A stretch of DNA of 64,000 nt from Mesorhizobium sp. M4B.F.Ca.ET.203.01.1.1. Lineage in GTDB: Bacteria > Pseudomonadota > Alphaproteobacteria > Rhizobiales > Rhizobiaceae. The DNA lies in the NCBI RefSeq assembly GCF_004791025.1, contig NZ_SRUO01000024.1, forward strand, positions 33,010 to 97,009, read 5' to 3'. The translations under genes were made by a program, and so were the position numbers. The notes under the pieces are model-generated. The model had not been told where the DNA came from, searched no databases, and was given only the letters and a program-made list of their open reading frames with translations. Position 1 is the stretch's first letter; the number at the start of each line of letters is the position of its first letter. Below are positions 28,522-37,021 of this stretch, piece after piece.

Positions 28522-29219
28522 TCGGCGGCTTTCAATTTCGAGTTGGCCACAGGGGAGGATTTCGGTTCTGCAAGCAACCATCCGGCGACGAGCAGAGCGA
28601 CAACGGCGCCAAGAATTTCGGCAACGATGAAGGCAGGCAGGTCAACTGGTCGGATTCCTGCGAAGGTGTTGGAAAAGGCGCGCGCGATCGCCACCGCAGG
28701 GTTGGCGAAGGACGTCGAGGCGGTGAACCAGTAGGCGGCGGTGATGTAGAGCCCGACCAGCCACGGAATGGCATCGGAGCGGAAGCGCAGGCCGGCCAGG
28801 ATGGTGAAGACCAGGCCGAAGGCGGCCACCGCTTCCGCAAACCATTGACCCGACCCCGTCCTAGCGTGTGTCGAAATCTGGACGAGCGGCAACTCGAACA
28901 TCCCGTGCGCGACCAGCGTGCCGATGATCCCGCCGACAATCTGCGCCAGGATGTATAGCACGGCGGCATTGGCGGTGATATCGCGCCGCAGTCCGAAAAC
29001 GAGCGTCACGGCCGGATTGAAATGAGCACCAGAAATCGGACCGAGGACGGTGATCAGCACCACGAGGATGGCGCCCGTCGGCAGCGTGTTGCCGAGCAGG
29101 GCCAGGGCAACGTCACTGGTCAGCTTCGCGGCCATGATCCCCGAGCCGACAACGGTCGCGACGAGGACTGCAGTGCCCAGTGCTTCCGCCACAAGGCGGC
29201 GTGGCAAATCGGCGCTCAT
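28518..29219 (-). CDS. aqpS: aquaglyceroporin, arsenite-exit channel (AqpS-like)
   Basis: About 233 residues from MSADLPRRLVAEALGTAVLV, with six membrane segments and two half-helix motifs. The first is SGAHFNPAVTLVFGL (NPA); the second is STSFANPAVAIARAFSNTF (NPA). The start at 29219 follows the preceding stop by 4 nt. A major intrinsic protein; in rhizobial ars operons it lets arsenite made by ArsC leave the cell. Operon: truncated phosphatase-type reductase, aqpS, arsC. Confidence 0.92.
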   Translation of the reverse strand: MSADLPRRLVAEALGTAVLVATVVGSGIMAAKLTSDVALALLGNTLPTGAILVVLITVLGPISGAHFNPAVTLVFGLRRDITANAAVLYILAQIVGGIIGTLVAHGMFELPLVQISTHARTGSGQWFAEAVAAFGLVFTILAGLRFRSDAIPWLVGLYITAAYWFTASTSFANPAVAIARAFSNTFAGIRPVDLPAFIVAEILGAVVALLVAGWLLAEPKSSPVANSKLKAAE

Positions 29220-29223
29220 CAGC

Positions 29224-29440
29224 TCAACCTGCCTGGGGCAGGTTGCGACCAATCTCATCCAGGCTCTTTTGCAAAGCGAGCTTGTCGAGCTTGTTCATAG
29301 GCAGGCTGACAAAGATCGAGATCCGGTTGTTGAGCATCCGAAAGGTATCAGCAAAGGCTAGATGCTTCTCCGCCTCAGTGCCTTCCACCGCTGCCGGATC
29401 GGGCACTCCCCAATGCGCCGTCATTGGCTGACCCGGCCAA
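29224..29440 (-). pseudogene. LMW-phosphatase-type arsenate reductase, 3' fragment
   Basis: Only the C-terminal part is readable: GQPMTAHWGVPDPAAVEGTE, FADTFRMLNNRISIFVSLPM and LQKSLDEIGRNLPQAG, typical of low-molecular-weight protein-tyrosine-phosphatase-like reductases in rhizobial ars operons. The N-terminus with the CX5R phosphate loop is missing; upstream of about 29440 the frame is Arg-rich and unrelated. It ends 4 nt before aqpS, so it was once the first gene of the operon. Confidence 0.78.
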
Positions 29441-29750
29441 GAGCGAGAGCGACAAGACCTATCATCGCCCGGGCGGCAAGGCCATGCCAGGGACGATGGG
29501 GGGCCTTCCCGTCGCTCGCTTCGCTCATATATCCCGCCCACGCCGCCATCGCGCCCCAGCGGCACACCTCGTATCGCAGTCTGGAGCCGCCGGGGACATT
29601 CGTCAATCAGACCGTGGTTCCGGCCCACAGTGCGCGGGGCAATAGGCTCGCCACGGGTCATTCGCGGAATTGCATAGGTCCGATTGCGCCGAAGAAGACC
29701 CGATATAACGCTCAGGCTCAAGGGAGCGCTTTCCGTCCTAGGACGTCCTT

Positions 29751-29845
29751 CCGGAGTTGCCTGTTGAGCAACGCGGCCGGCCTTCACTCTGATAGTCCTG
29801 CTTTCGAGGTCGACCGCCATGTTCTCGTGCACGGCTCCGGCGGCG
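29751..29845 (+). repeat. ~95-bp direct repeat, copy B (ars flank)
   Basis: Partner of 26323-26416. It lies upstream of the truncated ars operon. The minus-strand VHENMAVDL reading of copy A is partly preserved here (HENMAVDLES), then diverges. Confidence 0.85.
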
Positions 29846-29963
29846 TTGCTCCTGACACGAGTGGTTTGTCCGTCGGTCGCACTCCACGTGAAACGAACGT
29901 CTCAGCCAAAACTTGAAAACTACCGGTCGGCGGCGGCCGACCGGTGATCCTCAAAATCTATCT

Positions 29964-30195
29964 TTATTTCGCCGATAGCGCAGCCAACAGCTCTTCGAAT
30001 GTGCCGGGATAATAGGCCACATTGTGCCAGGGTCGTTTACTTAGGACATCTGCCAGAGCTTTCGCCTGTCGAGCATCGCGGCCGAATAGCACAATGCGCG
30101 TGTCAAAGTCATCGAGCGGCATAGGGCTACCCTTCACCTTCACAGCAACTTCAGGCGGGAGATTTTTAGCTCCTGGAATGCTTCCCTTTGCGAAA
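29964..30195 (-). pseudogene. rhodanese-like domain, 3' fragment
   Basis: Readable part: FAKGSIPGAKNLPPEVAVKV, FDTRIVLFGRDARQAKALAD and VLSKRPWHNVAYYPGTFEEL. It is the C-terminal half of a rhodanese fold; the position of the catalytic Cys is occupied by LFGRDARQ, which has none, so it would be an inactive homologue. The upstream part is replaced by DUF1403 sequence in another frame. Confidence 0.65.
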
Positions 30196-30199
30196 TCCT

Positions 30200-30519
30200 C
30201 TCCAGGCGCCAAAAATGGCGCCGGCAGGACCGGGATCGGCGCCGGCCGGGCAAAGCTGCCAGGCGTCGCACAGGCCGGCTTCGTCCTCGGCGCGACCCGC
30301 GAGCCGCATGCTGGCGGCGGCGCATTTGAGCGCCAGCCGCTGGCGCCAGGCGCCGTCCCAGCTGGCTTGCGCCCGGGCCAGCGTGTCGAGGGCAGCCAGG
30401 GCGACGCCTGCCCGGAAAGCGGCGTCTGCGTCATGCATGGCACCATCGGCCGCGAGCGCCCAGGCCGGGACGGCCGGCGGCACCGACGGAGCTGCGGTCG
30501 CGGGGTCGAGGCGAATCAT
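30200..30519 (-). pseudogene. DUF1403 family protein, 5' fragment
   Basis: From ATG 30519: AFRAGVALAALDTLARAQAS, WRQRLALKCAAASMRLAGR and EDEAGLCDAWQLCPAGADPG, matching the N-terminal part of rhizobial DUF1403 proteins, which are about 300 residues. It stops resembling the family at about residue 105 (FGAWRGFRKG), where the rhodanese fragment begins in another frame. A deletion junction near 30200. Confidence 0.65.
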
Positions 30520-30790
30520 GCTTTCGAGGGTAAATCGGGCGTGCGGTTTGTGCCATGATTTTCACATCAAAACGCACAGCTTGTCGGATACACAAAACGA
30601 ATGATAATGTTGCCAGCCACTTAGCCGCGCCGGCGCGACATCGTATTGGTTAGAGTTCTCTGTTGGCGCTTCGGACGAAGTCTTTGTTTTAGGTTGCTCT
30701 TCAGAAGCGACTGTTCGGCTAATGGAGGCGTAGAACGCACGGTTGGCCTTTTCGAACCGTGCCCAAACCGGCGGTCAAACCAGCTTGAGT

Positions 30791-31231
30791 TTAGTCGGCA
30801 CCAGTTCGCCGTCCGTCTGCCTGATCTTCATCGCATTGTGGGACGGTCAATTCTTTCCCGATTGCGGCTATGAGGGCGGACACGCGGGCACGCACTCGCG
30901 GAGGAAGTCGAACAAGACGCTCGATCAAGCGTCGACCTTCTGCGCTGGCAATGAAGCCAATGCGCTCATCGACTGGTAGATGTGAAGCCTCATGGCCGCT
31001 CTCGCTATTCTCCGGAAGGCCTTCGAAAAACCGACTGACGGGGACGCCTAGCGACCTGCCAATCTCGTAGATCATGGACGCACTCACCCGGTTTCTTGCG
31101 TTCTCGTACTTTTGCAGCTGCTGAAACGTGATGCCTATCGATCGGGCAAGCTGAACCTGCGACACGTCCGACTGCATGCGAACCGTTGCGATCTGCCTGC
31201 CGACGTGCATATCGGCAGGGTGAGGGGTCAC
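30791..31231 (-). CDS. XRE-family (Cro/C1-type HTH) transcriptional regulator
   Basis: 146 residues. HTH at about 12-66: IATVRMQSDVSQVQLARSIG, ITFQQLQKYENARNRVSASM, IYEIGRSLGVPVSRFFEGLP. The C-terminal part has a short helical region (EGRRLIERLVRLPPRVRARV). This layout is frequent in rhizobia in regulators acting beside stress or transport genes. It lies on the same strand as and 129 bp downstream of the CapA-like gene. Target unknown. Confidence 0.88.
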   Translation of the reverse strand: MTPHPADMHVGRQIATVRMQSDVSQVQLARSIGITFQQLQKYENARNRVSASMIYEIGRSLGVPVSRFFEGLPENSESGHEASHLPVDERIGFIASAEGRRLIERLVRLPPRVRARVSALIAAIGKELTVPQCDEDQADGRRTGAD

Positions 31232-31360
31232 GCCTGATATTTGGTTTTTGGGCCGCCCGGGAAGGGCTCGAGCGTTTCGGCTTCAACAAAGCGTTCGATG
31301 CTCCAACAGGTCACTGGGTGGGAAATCAGTCCCGGTCGGTTCTGGTTCTTTTGTCGATTG

Positions 31361-32614
31361 TCAGCCGAATTTTCGCGCAGGCGGCACAACTATCCTGCCG
31401 GAGTATCCGGATATTTCGATCCCGGTACCGAAGGCACGCGAGCGGCTTGCGAACCCTTCGAGAATATCTCGCGCCACGTGTCCGGTGGCGGGGACGGGAG
31501 CTAATTTGCCCGTCTCGGAACCTGTCCGTTCATTTATCTCGCCGATCACGACCGGCAGAAGGTCTATGCCTTCGAGCGATCCATTCGCATCGTAGCGGCA
31601 AGCCGCAACAATGCTCTGCCAGACCTCCGGAAGATCCCATTCGCCCTCGTCCGGATGGACGTGAAAAAGGAAATTTCCGAGACCGTAGAAGATTGGCGAG
31701 CCATTGTAGATTTCCACTGCCTGAAGAACCGGGGCGCCGTGGCTGACGAAGAGGTCTGCGCCAGCGTCTATGCATGTGCGGGCAAATGCCTGCACCCAGC
31801 GCGGCACGTCCTGCCAACCCGGTTCCCAATGGTGGTGGTGCAGATAGGCGATCACAAAATCGCCTTGCGCTGCTGCCTGCCGGATCGCCGAGAAATGAAT
31901 ATTCGCGCTCGGCTGATCGATCTCGATCAAGCGGCTGAAATCGGCAGCCTGCGTGAACACAGTCCCGTAGAAATTCAGCTCCTTCCCACTCGTTAGCTCC
32001 GGCGGATCTTCCGGTTGCGCGTAGTTAGTGAGTTCAAGGTGCGAGCTCTGCAACTGATCGCCAAGCCTTGCCAGCCTTCGGAAGTGCCCGTTGGGCACCC
32101 CAATCTTCCGAACGGTTTTCAGCCGGTTGACGCCAGGCCGAGCCGGACGGGAAGCGGTGCTGTTCTCGGCATACATGTTGGCCGGGCCTGGGCCTGCGTC
32201 TATCGCAAGAAGAGAGACCTGGCGGGCGCCTAGATGGCGATGGCCGAGTTTCGCGGCATGGGTCTTGTCGATGCCGACCCCAGCATGCAGGAAGCCGCGC
32301 GCTTCGACCTCCTCCAGCGTCGCGAGGACGCCAGAAACACCGAGATCGAATGCGTGGTTGTTCGCCAAGGCAAGCGCGTTGAACCCGATATCCTGCAACG
32401 CATCCAAGACCTCAGCCCGTGAATAACCGAAGTACCTGCCTTTGGTCGGCCAACCACCATGTTTGCCGAGGATCGTCGACTCGAAATTGGTGAAGACGAC
32501 ATCACCTTGCTGCAAGAAGCGTACAACCGCCGCGAACCGTTCGTCTTGAACATGACGGATGTCCTGCGTGATCAATGACTGGCCGGTTACAACCGCACAA
32601 AATGCGTCTTTCAT
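31361..32614 (-). CDS. CapA-like metallophosphatase-fold protein
   Basis: About 417 residues from MKDAFCAVVTGQSLI. PGA_cap/CapA pattern: GDVVFTNFESTILG, NALALANNHAFDLGVSGVLA, SVHHH-type YLHHHHWEPGWQ, SHGAPVLQAVEIYNGSPIFYGLGNFLF (split here: FVSHGAPVLQAVEIYN; IFYGLGNFLF). Relatives have been tied to poly-gamma-glutamate synthesis or to peptidase/phosphatase activity. No signal peptide is seen. It lies 79 bp downstream of the ABC binding protein, and with the amino-acid importer suggests use of a glutamate-like or amide compound (inference). Confidence 0.88.
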   Translation of the reverse strand: MKDAFCAVVTGQSLITQDIRHVQDERFAAVVRFLQQGDVVFTNFESTILGKHGGWPTKGRYFGYSRAEVLDALQDIGFNALALANNHAFDLGVSGVLATLEEVEARGFLHAGVGIDKTHAAKLGHRHLGARQVSLLAIDAGPGPANMYAENSTASRPARPGVNRLKTVRKIGVPNGHFRRLARLGDQLQSSHLELTNYAQPEDPPELTSGKELNFYGTVFTQAADFSRLIEIDQPSANIHFSAIRQAAAQGDFVIAYLHHHHWEPGWQDVPRWVQAFARTCIDAGADLFVSHGAPVLQAVEIYNGSPIFYGLGNFLFHVHPDEGEWDLPEVWQSIVAACRYDANGSLEGIDLLPVVIGEINERTGSETGKLAPVPATGHVARDILEGFASRSRAFGTGIEISGYSGRIVVPPARKFG

Positions 32615-32693
32615 GGAACTCGCCTCATGGTCGTGAAGGGTCAGGCGCCGACATTCGGCCAGCACCACATGGAATTCGCCGCCGATCGCCGGG

Positions 32694-33542
32694 CTATTTT
32701 GGCAGGGCCGGAGAAATGTCCGTCTTGAACCACTTCAGGCTCAGCGCCTTGATGGTGCCATCCTTTGTGGCGGCGTCGAGCGCCGCATTGAACTTGGTGA
32801 GCAGTTCGGTATCGTCTTTGCGCATGCCAGCGCCCACACCCGGACCCCAGAGACCACCATTCAGCTCGGGTCCGAAAAACACGGCAACCGACCCACCCGG
32901 CGCCTCCAGGAAATCGCGCCATGTGAAATAGTCGGCGAGGCCGCCGTCGACGCGCCCCGCGGTAAGATCGAGCTTCAGGTTGTCGAGACTGTCATAGCTG
33001 CGAATGGTCACGACATCGCCGAGGAGTTGTTTCACAACAGCCTCCGAATTCGACGAACGAAGCACACCAATGGCTTTGCCGTTGAGGGTGGACCTGAGCC
33101 GCTCGATGGTTGCCTTCTCCTTGTCCCCGACCGTCGAAAGGTTGACTTTCTCTTTGGTGTCGCCGGCATCGAGCCCAAGCTCTTTGCGCACGACGAACTG
33201 GTTGTAGCCGCTAGCATATGGGCTGGAGAATGCGATCTGCTGCTTGCGCTTCTCCGTGATCGCCATGCCGGACATGATGACATCGTATTTCCCGACGAGC
33301 AGCGCGGGGATGATCCCGTCCCAATCCTGCGCCACGAAGCTACATTTGATTTTGATGCGATTGCACAGTTCAAGACCGACATCGACATCGTAGCCGTAAA
33401 GCTTGCCATCCGCGTCTGTGCCGTCCCAGGGCGGCGACGCCCCTTCGGTGGCGATTATTATCGTTCGCTCGCTTTCGGCACGTGTCGGCAAGGCTGCGAG
33501 CAGGGACGCGACAGAAATGACAATAGCCAAGGGCATGCGCAT
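32694..33542 (-). CDS. amino-acid ABC transporter periplasmic binding protein (family 3)
   Basis: 282 residues with signal peptide MRMPLAIVISVASLLAALPT (cleavage near RAE). Family 3 solute-binding pattern: GYDVDVGLELCNRIKIKCSF, VAQDWDGIIPALLVGKYDVI, MSGMAITEKRKQQIAFSSPY and IGVLRSSNSEAVVKQ. It binds a polar amino acid or opine-like compound in the periplasm. It follows the permease genes by 54 bp on the same strand. Confidence 0.93.
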   Translation of the reverse strand: MRMPLAIVISVASLLAALPTRAESERTIIIATEGASPPWDGTDADGKLYGYDVDVGLELCNRIKIKCSFVAQDWDGIIPALLVGKYDVIMSGMAITEKRKQQIAFSSPYASGYNQFVVRKELGLDAGDTKEKVNLSTVGDKEKATIERLRSTLNGKAIGVLRSSNSEAVVKQLLGDVVTIRSYDSLDNLKLDLTAGRVDGGLADYFTWRDFLEAPGGSVAVFFGPELNGGLWGPGVGAGMRKDDTELLTKFNAALDAATKDGTIKALSLKWFKTDISPALPK

Positions 33543-33596
33543 GGAGCACCTCTTTCTTTTTGGTTTGGGTGGGAAAGCAGCCGTAGGGCTGCGGCG

Positions 33597-34346
33597 TCAC
33601 GGCACGAGTGTCGTGATCTCGTGGTCAGGCAAGGTCGGACGGAGCCGCGCCTTGCGTCTGTGCTTTGGAGTGCCCTCGGTCGAAAGCCGTCGTTCCAGGA
33701 ACTGGGTGGCTTTCACAGCGAGCGTCGTGAGCGCGAGATAGATCGCTCCTGCGACGATGAATATCTCATAAGGCGCGAAGGTGGCCGACACCATCTGTCT
33801 CGCCATGCCGGTTATCTCAAGCAGCGTTACCGTGCTTGCCAGCGACGAGCCCTTGATCATCCCCACGACCTCGTTTCCGTAGGCCGGAAGCGAAATCCTG
33901 AAAGCGATTGGAAAGGTGACAAGGCGAGCGATCTGCAAGCGTTTGAGGCCAAGCGCCTTGGCGGCCTCAATGACACCCATCGGCACGGACTGGAGACCGC
34001 GGCACAGGATTTCTGTCGTGTGCGCCGCACTATTCAGCGAAAAAGTGAACAGGGCGCACCAGAGAGGGTCTTTAAGGATCACCCAGAAGACGCTGGCGCG
34101 CACAGCCTCGATCTGGCTCAAACCATAATAGAGCAGGAAGAGCTGAACCAGCATCGGCGTACCGCGGATTACATAGGTGTAGGCCAGCACCGCGAATGAG
34201 AGGCTCGGGCGTCCAAACGCGCGAGCGAACGCCAACGGCACCGACAGAAGAAATCCGGCCGTCAGCGACAGGACTGTGAGGATCAAGGTGAGACCGATTC
34301 CTGAGGGCAGAACCCGTAGGGCGTCGAACATCAAGCCAACGTTCAT
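33597..34346 (-). CDS. amino-acid ABC transporter permease (HisM/GlnP type), subunit 2
   Basis: 249 residues from MNVGLMFDALRVLPSGIGLT (GGGGGC upstream of 34346). About five membrane segments; family markers VIRGTPMLVQLFLLYYGL and the EAA-type loop EAAKALGLKRLQIARLVTFP. It forms a heteromeric pore with the preceding permease. Its start is 11 bp after that gene. No ATP-binding subunit gene is adjacent. Confidence 0.93.
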   Translation of the reverse strand: MNVGLMFDALRVLPSGIGLTLILTVLSLTAGFLLSVPLAFARAFGRPSLSFAVLAYTYVIRGTPMLVQLFLLYYGLSQIEAVRASVFWVILKDPLWCALFTFSLNSAAHTTEILCRGLQSVPMGVIEAAKALGLKRLQIARLVTFPIAFRISLPAYGNEVVGMIKGSSLASTVTLLEITGMARQMVSATFAPYEIFIVAGAIYLALTTLAVKATQFLERRLSTEGTPKHRRKARLRPTLPDHEITTLVP

Positions 34347-34357
34347 GGTGTCGCCCC

Positions 34358-35026
34358 CTATCGACTGAACGCGGGATAGCGCCGCTCCGCCAAGCGGATC
34401 GACAGCAGTGTGATCGTCGTCAAGGAGAGATAGAAAAAGGATGCGGCAAGGTAGAAGGTCAACGGCGCACGCAAGGATCCGGCGCCGACGTAGGCAACGC
34501 GCATGATGTCGGTCAGGCCGACGACAGAGACCAGTGCTGTATCCTTGAATAGCGATATCCAAAGATTGCCATAGGCGGGCAGCGCCAGCCTTAGCATCTG
34601 CGGACCAACTATGAACAACCAGCGCTGCCAGGCTTTCAGGCCAAGCGAGCTCGCCGCTTCGGTCTGACCCGCTGGTACCGCCGCGATTGCACCGCGGAAA
34701 GCCTCGGTCGCATAGCCGCTGAAGACAACGGTCAGCGCGATGACCCCTGCGGTGAAAGCGTTCACCTCCACATACCTGCCGGCAAGTTTGCTGGCGAAGG
34801 TGGTTCCACCGAAATAGATGAGAAGGATTATGAGGAGCTCTGGAACACCGCGAACCACGGTCGTGTAAGCCGTCACGACACTTCTGAAACGGGCTGCAGG
34901 CGTGCCCTTCGAGATGGCCAACAGCAGGCCGAATACGGTGCCGAGGAACCCACTAACAAGAGCAAGGCCGACGGTAACCATGAAGGCGGCAGCGAATTGA
35001 GCAGCAAAACCGCCCATGAGACTCAT
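34358..35026 (-). CDS. amino-acid ABC transporter permease (HisQ type), subunit 1
   Basis: About 222 residues from MSLMGGFAAQFAAAFMVTVG; the start could be 35017 or the more distal 35068. Family markers: TTVVRGVPELLIILLIYFGG, GQTEAASSLGLKAWQRWLFI and ALPAYGNLWISLFKDTAL. First gene of the four-gene operon (permease, permease, binding protein, CapA-like). An AT-rich promoter region precedes it. Confidence 0.92.
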   Translation of the reverse strand: MSLMGGFAAQFAAAFMVTVGLALVSGFLGTVFGLLLAISKGTPAARFRSVVTAYTTVVRGVPELLIILLIYFGGTTFASKLAGRYVEVNAFTAGVIALTVVFSGYATEAFRGAIAAVPAGQTEAASSLGLKAWQRWLFIVGPQMLRLALPAYGNLWISLFKDTALVSVVGLTDIMRVAYVGAGSLRAPLTFYLAASFFYLSLTTITLLSIRLAERRYPAFSR

Positions 35027-35068
35027 CCATCGGTTCGCAATCTCGCAATATATGCCGCGTCTTTCCAC

Positions 35069-35426
35069 GACACATCTGCGGCTTTTGACCTGATATTGCG
35101 AAATCTACTTAGGAGTATCCTGCAATATATTCTCAGGATTTCCTTTAAATTACCGACATTGCGTGTTCATTCAATCTATAACTTTCAGAATTTTTGCTAT
35201 AACGGCAGATTATATACGCTATCCTCCAAACAATCTGAAAGCGAGTTACTGCTACTCGTCTGGCCAAGCCAAGACCGTGCAGGTTGAGAGATTAAATTCC
35301 CGACACGTCTGGCGATGCCCACAGTCGGCGCCGCCCAGCACATTTGCACGAGCTGCATTGGTGCCGCAGGGCAAGAATCCTCACGATGGCATGAGAGCTC
35401 ACGTCGCTAGCCGAGTCCGCGTTCGA
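35069..35426. other. AT-rich intergenic promoter region
   Basis: About 360 bp, notably AT-rich, between the ABC operon and the small XRE regulator. No gene. It likely holds the importer operon promoter. Confidence 0.5.
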
Positions 35427-35648
35427 CTACTTCGCCTTGGGGGGCGCGCAAAATAGCGTGGCCGGATCGCTCTCAAGCACCTTTGCGATCTTCTCCGCCA
35501 CGTTGAGGGAAGGGTTCTTTTGCCCTCGCTCTATGCCGCCCATGTAGCTGTACGCAAGGCCAGCCTCCGTTGCCAGGGTTTCAAGGGTCATGCCGCGCGC
35601 CTTCCGGACTCTACGAACGTTTGCTCCAAAAATCTCCGTAAGGCGCAT
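35427..35648 (-). CDS. small XRE-family HTH regulator
   Basis: 73 residues that are nearly all helix-turn-helix: MRLTEIFGANVRRVRKARGM, TLETLATEAGLAYSYMGGIE, RGQKNPSLNVAEKIAKVLES. The short, single-domain form is common in rhizobial plasmids and islands. Divergent from the LysR gene 174 bp away; may regulate itself or the importer. Start ATG at 35648. Confidence 0.88.
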   Translation of the reverse strand: MRLTEIFGANVRRVRKARGMTLETLATEAGLAYSYMGGIERGQKNPSLNVAEKIAKVLESDPATLFCAPPKAK

Positions 35649-35822
35649 GCGCGCATAGGCACAAGCAAACCCTCCTCTTTACCAGTCACTATAGTGACTA
35701 TATGGTGATGGATTCGGAGCTGGCGACTTGAGTTTTAAGGAGCTCGGCCCCGAACCAATTCTCAGCTCGGTCCGCCAAGTCAATTGACAGTGGCTGGGCG
35801 TTTTCGAGAAAAAGGGCGCAAA

Positions 35823-36785
35823 ATGGAGTTGCTGCAAAGCGGCTTGAAGCTCCGACAACTGCAGGTCTTTCGTCAGGTGTTGCGGACCGGATCGACAAGA
35901 CAGGCAGCTGCTGCGCTCGGGATAAGCCAACCTGCGGTCAGCCAGCACGTGAAGCAGCTCGAGGCCGCCCTCGGCATCGCACTCTTTGAAAGATCGACCA
36001 ACCGCATCATTCCGTCGAGGAAAGCCTGGGAGCTCCTGCGCAATGTGGAATTGGCCCTGACTTCCATGGACCGCCTGGAAGCGTCGATCTTCCCGATCAA
36101 GAACGACGAGAAGCAGCGGATCGCAATTGCCGCACCCGCCGTTTTCGGTTTCGTGACGTTGCCGAAGGTCGTAGCGACTATCCGATCGAAGACGGCCTCA
36201 AGTGTCCGGTCAATTTCGGGAAACTACGAGCAGGTGGGTGAGCATATCCTGTCGGGGCGGGCAGATCTTGGAATCTCGAGGTTGCCCTTGGATCCCCGGC
36301 TGTTTGAATGGGCGCCAATCGGGTCGGCACGCAACGTGTGCATCTTCCACCCCAAGCACCGTTTCTCGAAAAAATCATGTGTCGAGGCACACGACCTGGA
36401 GGGGGAACAGATCGTCGACATCGACCCTCAGTTTGCGTCGCATCAAATGAACTTCAACGCGCTGCGCTTCGCCGGGATCGAGCCGGACATACTGGTGGAA
36501 TACGATTGCAATGGTTACGAGGTCGGCTTCGTCTCGGCCGGTCTCGGCGTTTCCATCACCAACGAAATCATCGCCCGCGAATATACGGCGTTCGAGCTGG
36601 AGGCAAAGCCGGTGGAGCCCTCGGCCCTCTATCACTACGTTGCGGTCTGGCAAAAAGGCAGGGTCTTCTCCAACGTGTTGGAGGTCGCTCTCGAGGCAAT
36701 CCTGTCGGCCTTTCCGGCGGCGCAAAGTGGACCTGTTGTTCTCCCGATACAAGCCGCTGCCCGCGGTGCTGACCGTTCCTCCTAA
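35823..36785 (+). CDS. LysR-family regulator (NocR/OccR-like architecture)
   Basis: 320 residues from MELLQSGLKLRQLQVFRQVL (ATG 35823; an upstream ATG at 35784 is possible). Winged helix: STRQAAAALGISQPAVSQHV, KQLEAALGIALFERSTNRII. Effector lobe includes ISGNYEQVGEHILSGRADLG and EYDCNGYEVGFVSAGLGVSI. Genes of this type often sit by opine or amino-acid importers, which matches the four-gene operon here. Likely activator of that operon (inference). Confidence 0.92.
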   Translation: MELLQSGLKLRQLQVFRQVLRTGSTRQAAAALGISQPAVSQHVKQLEAALGIALFERSTNRIIPSRKAWELLRNVELALTSMDRLEASIFPIKNDEKQRIAIAAPAVFGFVTLPKVVATIRSKTASSVRSISGNYEQVGEHILSGRADLGISRLPLDPRLFEWAPIGSARNVCIFHPKHRFSKKSCVEAHDLEGEQIVDIDPQFASHQMNFNALRFAGIEPDILVEYDCNGYEVGFVSAGLGVSITNEIIAREYTAFELEAKPVEPSALYHYVAVWQKGRVFSNVLEVALEAILSAFPAAQSGPVVLPIQAAARGADRSS

Positions 36786-36795
36786 CGGCTCCGGA

Positions 36796-37020
36796 CTAAC
36801 CCTTCCGCTCATGCTTTGCCTTTGCGAAACCGCGATCCGTCGCGATGAAACGCTCGAGCATGGGCACGATCAAGCGCAGGGGATCGGTGGAGGATTGCCC
36901 CGCTTCGCGTCCGAGAATTTCGGCATAACGAGTCAGGTCGCGATGCAGCGGCGCCGGAAGCTCGATCGTGACTTTGACAGGTTTGTCCTCGGCGATGGGC
37001 CCGAGTTTCAGCTTGGCCAT
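36796..37020 (-). CDS. DUF2274 protein, last gene of the trb operon
   Basis: 74 residues: MAKLKLGPIAEDKPVKVTIE, PAPLHRDLTRYAEILGREAG, then LRLIVPMLERFIATDRGF. DUF2274 proteins are small and often encoded directly after trbI in alphaproteobacterial trb operons, as here (1 bp after the trbI stop). The ribbon-helix-helix-like pattern suggests DNA binding. Function not established. Confidence 0.88.
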   Translation of the reverse strand: MAKLKLGPIAEDKPVKVTIELPAPLHRDLTRYAEILGREAGQSSTDPLRLIVPMLERFIATDRGFAKAKHERKG

Positions 37021-37021
37021 T

